Assembly (NCBI GenBank): GCA_030448105.1
Contig: JAUJNP010000002.1
Location: forward strand, 67,248-131,247
Direction: 5' to 3'
DNA: 64,000 nt
Origin: Acidimicrobiales bacterium
GTDB taxonomy: Bacteria > Actinomycetota > Acidimicrobiia > Acidimicrobiales > Iamiaceae
Shown piece after piece: positions 60,661 through 64,000 of this stretch. Position 1 is the stretch's first letter. The number at the start of each line of letters is the position of its first letter. A model generated the notes under the pieces. It saw only the letters and a program-made list of their open reading frames with translations, ran no database searches and was not told the DNA's origin. The translations under genes were made by a program, and so were the position numbers.

Positions 60661-63600
60661 CTAGTCGTCGGTGAGCCAGGTGGTCGTCACTTCCGGTTGG
60701 TAGGAGCAGAACGTGCCGGTCACCACGGCCCTGTGGAGGTGCCGGCTGAGCTCCGGATGAACACGCTCGAGACGGTCGAGCGTGTACCGGATGCGAGCCC
60801 GGACCGCCTGCCGGGCTCGCTCGGCCTCGTCGGACATGCTGCGACCACGCCCGCCGAGCCCGAGGGCGGCGGACAGCTCGGAGACGAGGTAGTCGTGCTC
60901 GAGCTCGGCCCGCTCCGTGCGGCCGAGATCCGCGCACGCTCGGGCGTCGTCGATCTCGGCCTCGAGGGCGAGCAGCCGGCGTCGGTACTCCTTCTTGGCC
61001 CGTTCGTCCAGGACCGGCTGGCGGCTTGACGCCCCGGTCGGTGCGCCTTTGGCCTCGCTGGCCAGCTCGAGGACATGGAGCTCGACGCCCGGGCTCGAGA
61101 GGAGTCGGTGGAGGTCGACGAGCCCTTTGGTGGGCCGGAGGCTCACAGTGCGGTCGGCGTAGGTGATGGACCAGCTCTCGCCCTGGCGACGGAAGACGTT
61201 CCGCAGCGACGGCGCGGGCTGCGGCCCCACCCGAGAGAGATGGATCGGCATCCCGAGCTGAGCGAGCTCGGCGGCCGCCGCGGCGCGAAGTTCGACGACC
61301 CGCCGATGGTCGCGGCCACGCCGGTCCAGGGCGTTGGCCAGCTCCGTCTGCGCCCACGCGGCGACGGGGCGGGCGCCGACGGCGGTCGCCTGACGGAGAG
61401 CCCGCTCCAGCTGCTCGCAGGCCTCGCCGACGGCTCCCATCGCCGACGCGCAGAGGCCGAGGTACAGCGAAGCAGGACCGAAGTAGCAGTCGGCGAAGGG
61501 ACCGACGATGTGCCGGTCCCCGAGGGGTACCAGCAGCTCCTGCACCCGGCGCGCCAGCTCGCCCTCGCCAGTGAGAGCCGTCGCTCGGGCCAGCATCGCC
61601 AGGGCGACCGTCCACGAGTGAGAGCCGGGGAGGTCCTCGAGCTGGCGGTCGCTCAGCACGCGTCGCAACTCCTCCGCTGCTTCGGCGTGATCACCCAACT
61701 CGGCGCGGGCGAACGGCACACAGGCCCACACGGCTGGGAGCTCCGGATACCGACCGGCGGCACTCATGATCATCGGGAGGAGCTCGTCGAGGCGTCCCTG
61801 CCAGGTTCGGAGGGCGACGAGGTGGGCCCCGAACGTGGCCGCGGCGACCTCGTGCTGCGACCGGGCGCCGAGCTCGAACGCCTCGTTGCCGACGGTCTCG
61901 GCGTCGTCGAAGCGGCCCTGCATGGCCGCTCTCATCGCTTGGTGGACGAGCACCGTCCACTGCCAGGTGGCGTCCTGCGTCCGCCGGGCCATCACCTCGC
62001 AGGCCGCGACGTCGGCGTCGAACGCGGCGAAGTTGCCGGCCTCGGCCATGTGATGGGCGTGGAAGTGCAACGCCCACGCCTCGGTCTCCTCCTTCCCTGA
62101 CGCTCGACCGAGGGCGAGCAGCTCATCGGCGCGCTCCAGACGCTGCTCGAAGTTGGTCGACGTGACGTGGACGATGTTCCACACGTACAGCGAGCTCGAC
62201 AGCGCCTGGTCGTCGGTGAGCTCGCGGGCGAGCGCCAGGGCGTCGTCCGCGAGCTCCAGGCGCCGGGACCGCTGATCGGAGAACAGCAAGGCATGGGCGA
62301 GGCGGGCCGTCACCCTCGCCGTGAGCACATCGCGTCGGCCGCTCAGTCCCGCCAACGCCTCCTCGAGGAGCTCGACCTGTGGCGGATCGGTTCGGGGCGT
62401 GCCCATGACGCCGGCGAACCCCAGGGCGCTGACCGCGAGCGCCTCCCGGTCGTCGGACGCGCGGGCGATCTCGGCGGCGCCCAGGTAGGCCGCTCGAGCG
62501 CCGGGCCGATCCCCGGCAGTGGATCTGGCCTCGCCGAGCGCGAGGAGGAGGGGGGATCTGACGGCCGGCTCGTCGCCCCCGAGCACGGCCAACCCCCGTT
62601 CGAGGTGCCGGACAGCGTCGATCGGGGCGTGGTGGGCGAGCGACTCACGGCCGGCGAGCAGCGCAGCCTCGGCCGCCTCGACGGGGTCACCGGCCGGCAG
62701 TGCTTCCATCAGGTGCCCGGCGACCTCACCCGCTGACGCACCAGGACCGACGGTGTGGCGCAGCGCGCGAGCGAGCGCGAGGTGGAGCCGGCGCGAGTCG
62801 GCGGCATCCAAGTCGTCGACGATCGCCTCCCGGACCAGATCGTGGCCGAACCGCAGCCGACCGTCGACCGGGTGCACCAGGCGGGCAGCTTCGGCTTCGT
62901 CCACCGCTCGCGCGAGCGCCTCAGGCGCGATCTCGGCGACGTGGCCGACGACGGTGAGCCGTGCCTCGCGCCCGGCGACGGCCGCGGCTTCCAGTACCGA
63001 ACGGGTTTCCTGCGACAACTGAGCGACCCGCCGGAGCAGCACGTCACGCACCAGGGGTGGCACGCCGACGGCGCCACCCGAGAGCGCCGCATCAAGGTTG
63101 CCCTCGGTGACGAGCAACCGCATCACCTCGCGGATGAAGAACGGGTTGCCACCCGTCCTGTCCCGGATCACTGATGCCAGCTCGGTGGTCCCCCGGCGGC
63201 CGGTCAACTCCCCCACCAGGTGGTCGACGGCCTCGACGCCCAGGCCATCGAGCTGGACGACCTCTGTGGACGAAGCGAGATCCGTGAGCGTGCGCCGCAC
63301 GGGGGACCCGGCGGGCACCTCGTCGGCACGAAGCGTTGCCACGAGCAGCAGTGGCAGGCGTCGCACCTCGCCGGCGGCCATGCGAAGCAGGCGGACCGAG
63401 TCGGTGTCGGCCCAGTGGAGGTCGTCGAGAACTACGACGAGCGGCCCCGCGGACGCGGCATCTCGCAGTTCGTCGACGAGCTTGGCGCTCTGCCGGGCCT
63501 GGCCGCTGGCGGGGTCCACGAGATCGACCGGGCCGGAGGCTGCTGGACTGGACAGAGCCGACCCACCGCCGCCCGCCAAGTCGCGCAACACGGCCCGCCA

Positions 63601-63822
63601 CGGCCACAGCGGCGGAGCGTCCGAGCCGGCGCACGCCCCCCACGCCACGCGACCCGCGGTGTCGATCTCGGTGACGAGGCGCTCGACGAGCCGCGTCTTG
63701 CCCATGCCCGCGTCGCCGCTCACTACCACGAACCGTCCACGGCCTGCCCTCGCGGCGTTCCAGTGGTCGACGAGCGCCTCGAGCTGCTGATCTCGACCGA
63801 CGAAGACCTCGTTGTGCGCCAT
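60661..63822 (-). CDS. Large AAA/STAND-type ATPase regulator with TPR region (LuxR/MalT-like, no LuxR HTH seen)
   Basis: 1,053 residues from ATG 63822. VFVGRDQQLEALVDHWNAAR opens the AAA_16 domain; Walker A is VVSGDAGMGKTRLVERLVTE and Walker B is LVVVLDDLHWADTDSVRLLR. A winged-helix part follows (RDRTGGNPFFIREVMRLLVT). About 370-830 is TPR-like. The C-terminal 200 residues contain RTVSLRPTKGLVDLHRLLSS and PGVELHVLELASE, a domain common at the end of such actinobacterial regulators, and a final helical part. No GerE-type HTH is visible. The signal and targets are unknown. It lies just inside the right island end. Confidence 0.9.
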   Translation of the reverse strand: MAHNEVFVGRDQQLEALVDHWNAARAGRGRFVVVSGDAGMGKTRLVERLVTEIDTAGRVAWGACAGSDAPPLWPWRAVLRDLAGGGGSALSSPAASGPVDLVDPASGQARQSAKLVDELRDAASAGPLVVVLDDLHWADTDSVRLLRMAAGEVRRLPLLLVATLRADEVPAGSPVRRTLTDLASSTEVVQLDGLGVEAVDHLVGELTGRRGTTELASVIRDRTGGNPFFIREVMRLLVTEGNLDAALSGGAVGVPPLVRDVLLRRVAQLSQETRSVLEAAAVAGREARLTVVGHVAEIAPEALARAVDEAEAARLVHPVDGRLRFGHDLVREAIVDDLDAADSRRLHLALARALRHTVGPGASAGEVAGHLMEALPAGDPVEAAEAALLAGRESLAHHAPIDAVRHLERGLAVLGGDEPAVRSPLLLALGEARSTAGDRPGARAAYLGAAEIARASDDREALAVSALGFAGVMGTPRTDPPQVELLEEALAGLSGRRDVLTARVTARLAHALLFSDQRSRRLELADDALALARELTDDQALSSSLYVWNIVHVTSTNFEQRLERADELLALGRASGKEETEAWALHFHAHHMAEAGNFAAFDADVAACEVMARRTQDATWQWTVLVHQAMRAAMQGRFDDAETVGNEAFELGARSQHEVAAATFGAHLVALRTWQGRLDELLPMIMSAAGRYPELPAVWACVPFARAELGDHAEAAEELRRVLSDRQLEDLPGSHSWTVALAMLARATALTGEGELARRVQELLVPLGDRHIVGPFADCYFGPASLYLGLCASAMGAVGEACEQLERALRQATAVGARPVAAWAQTELANALDRRGRDHRRVVELRAAAAAELAQLGMPIHLSRVGPQPAPSLRNVFRRQGESWSITYADRTVSLRPTKGLVDLHRLLSSPGVELHVLELASEAKGAPTGASSRQPVLDERAKKEYRRRLLALEAEIDDARACADLGRTERAELEHDYLVSELSAALGLGGRGRSMSDEAERARQAVRARIRYTLDRLERVHPELSRHLHRAVVTGTFCSYQPEVTTTWLTDD

Positions 63823-63944
63823 GGTGAGGAGCCGACAGCGCGCGACGGCCGCCGAGCGGCAGCCCATGATGCATCAGCGGTTCCGGTGCGTCGACCTCTC
63901 CCTCCCCAGCCGCTGACTCCAGCGCTCCGCGAGGGACGCCCGTG

Positions 63945-63997
63945 GCCGGACTTTCAATCCGTTGGTTCTGGGTTCGAGTCCCAGGCGGCCCACCGCT
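63945..63997 (+). repeat. Right att-like direct repeat (tRNA-Lys 3' fragment)
   Basis: 53-base copy of 54929-54981 with one change (c at 63955). No D arm or acceptor 5' strand precedes it, so it is not a functional tRNA. It marks the right end of the putative island three bases before the window edge. Confidence 0.88.
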
Positions 63998-64000
63998 CAG

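Larger units (their letters stand above)
54904..63997. mobile_element. Probable tRNA-Lys genomic island, about 9 kb
   Basis: The left end is the intact tRNA-Lys. The right end is a 53-base copy of the tRNA 3' half and flank without its 5' half, as expected for attL and attR of an element that inserted at a tRNA 3' end. The contents are accessory: two regulators, gene remnants next to the tRNA, a cyclase fusion, small membrane and metal-type proteins and a large AAA regulator. No integrase or recombinase was found between the repeats, so it is either immobile or part of a larger element. Confidence 0.72.

Noticed and set aside
63945-63997. Second tRNA gene
   Set aside because: Only the 3' part is present; no acceptor 5' strand or D arm precedes it.

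Overview
High-GC actinobacterial DNA, most likely class Acidimicrobiia or a close relative (inference; no rRNA is present to place it). Supporting signs are the mycothiol glycosyltransferase gene mshA with a DinB-type thiol-transferase candidate beside it, an mshA/YbjN/proC/HTH neighbourhood like that of mycobacteria, an Ntn-hydrolase with a sortase-type tail, many GTG/TTG starts and 4-base stop/start overlaps, and a WXG100/FHA-FtsK secretion locus.

Layout. 1-16.8 kb is housekeeping: an acyl-CoA ligase, a 29-residue membrane peptide, SAM hydrolase, a small HTH protein and proC; YbjN, DinB, mshA and an XRE regulator; a MoaD-membrane fusion; a histidine phosphatase; a YgjP-type protease; a polar amino-acid ABC transporter; DksA-like, D,D-carboxypeptidase, Dabb and SDR genes; topoisomerase IB; a NuoF-like flavoprotein.

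16.9-39.9 kb is a compact type VII (ESX/WXG100)-like secretion locus. It holds a Ser/Thr kinase, a MoxR/DUF58/transglutaminase-like trio, a secreted propeller-FN3 protein, an FHA-EccC/EssC-type motor, and three parallel three-gene modules. Each module is a small WXG-like protein, a large partner, then a small chaperone- or EspG-like protein. A TGTCA-N6-TGACA site precedes each module, and a Crp/Fnr-family gene sits at the edge of the locus. I read this as one secretion machine with three cargo modules under one regulator (inference). No EccB, EccD, EccE or MycP was seen.

40-54.3 kb: a penicillin-acylase-like Ntn hydrolase with a probable sortase tail; a branched-chain-type ABC transporter with both permeases and both ATPases fused, plus its binding protein; TetR and a di-iron-like hydrolase sharing a palindromic operator; a ferritin-like protein; a zinc alcohol dehydrogenase; a lipoprotein phosphodiesterase.

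54.9-64 kb is a probable genomic island. An intact tRNA-Lys lies at its left end and a 53-base copy of the tRNA 3' part lies 9,016 bases away at the right end of the window. The island carries a TetR-regulated operon ending in an adenylate-cyclase-YHS fusion, a membrane protein, a cupin-cupredoxin pair, a large AAA/TPR regulator and gene remnants. No integrase is seen.

Sequence quality. At least seven single- or double-base frame breaks lie inside otherwise intact genes (near 24595, 40079, 40182, 40297, 44501, 48240 and 52228). Several are in GC-rich repeats or homopolymers. I read most as sequencing or assembly indels, but decay cannot be excluded.
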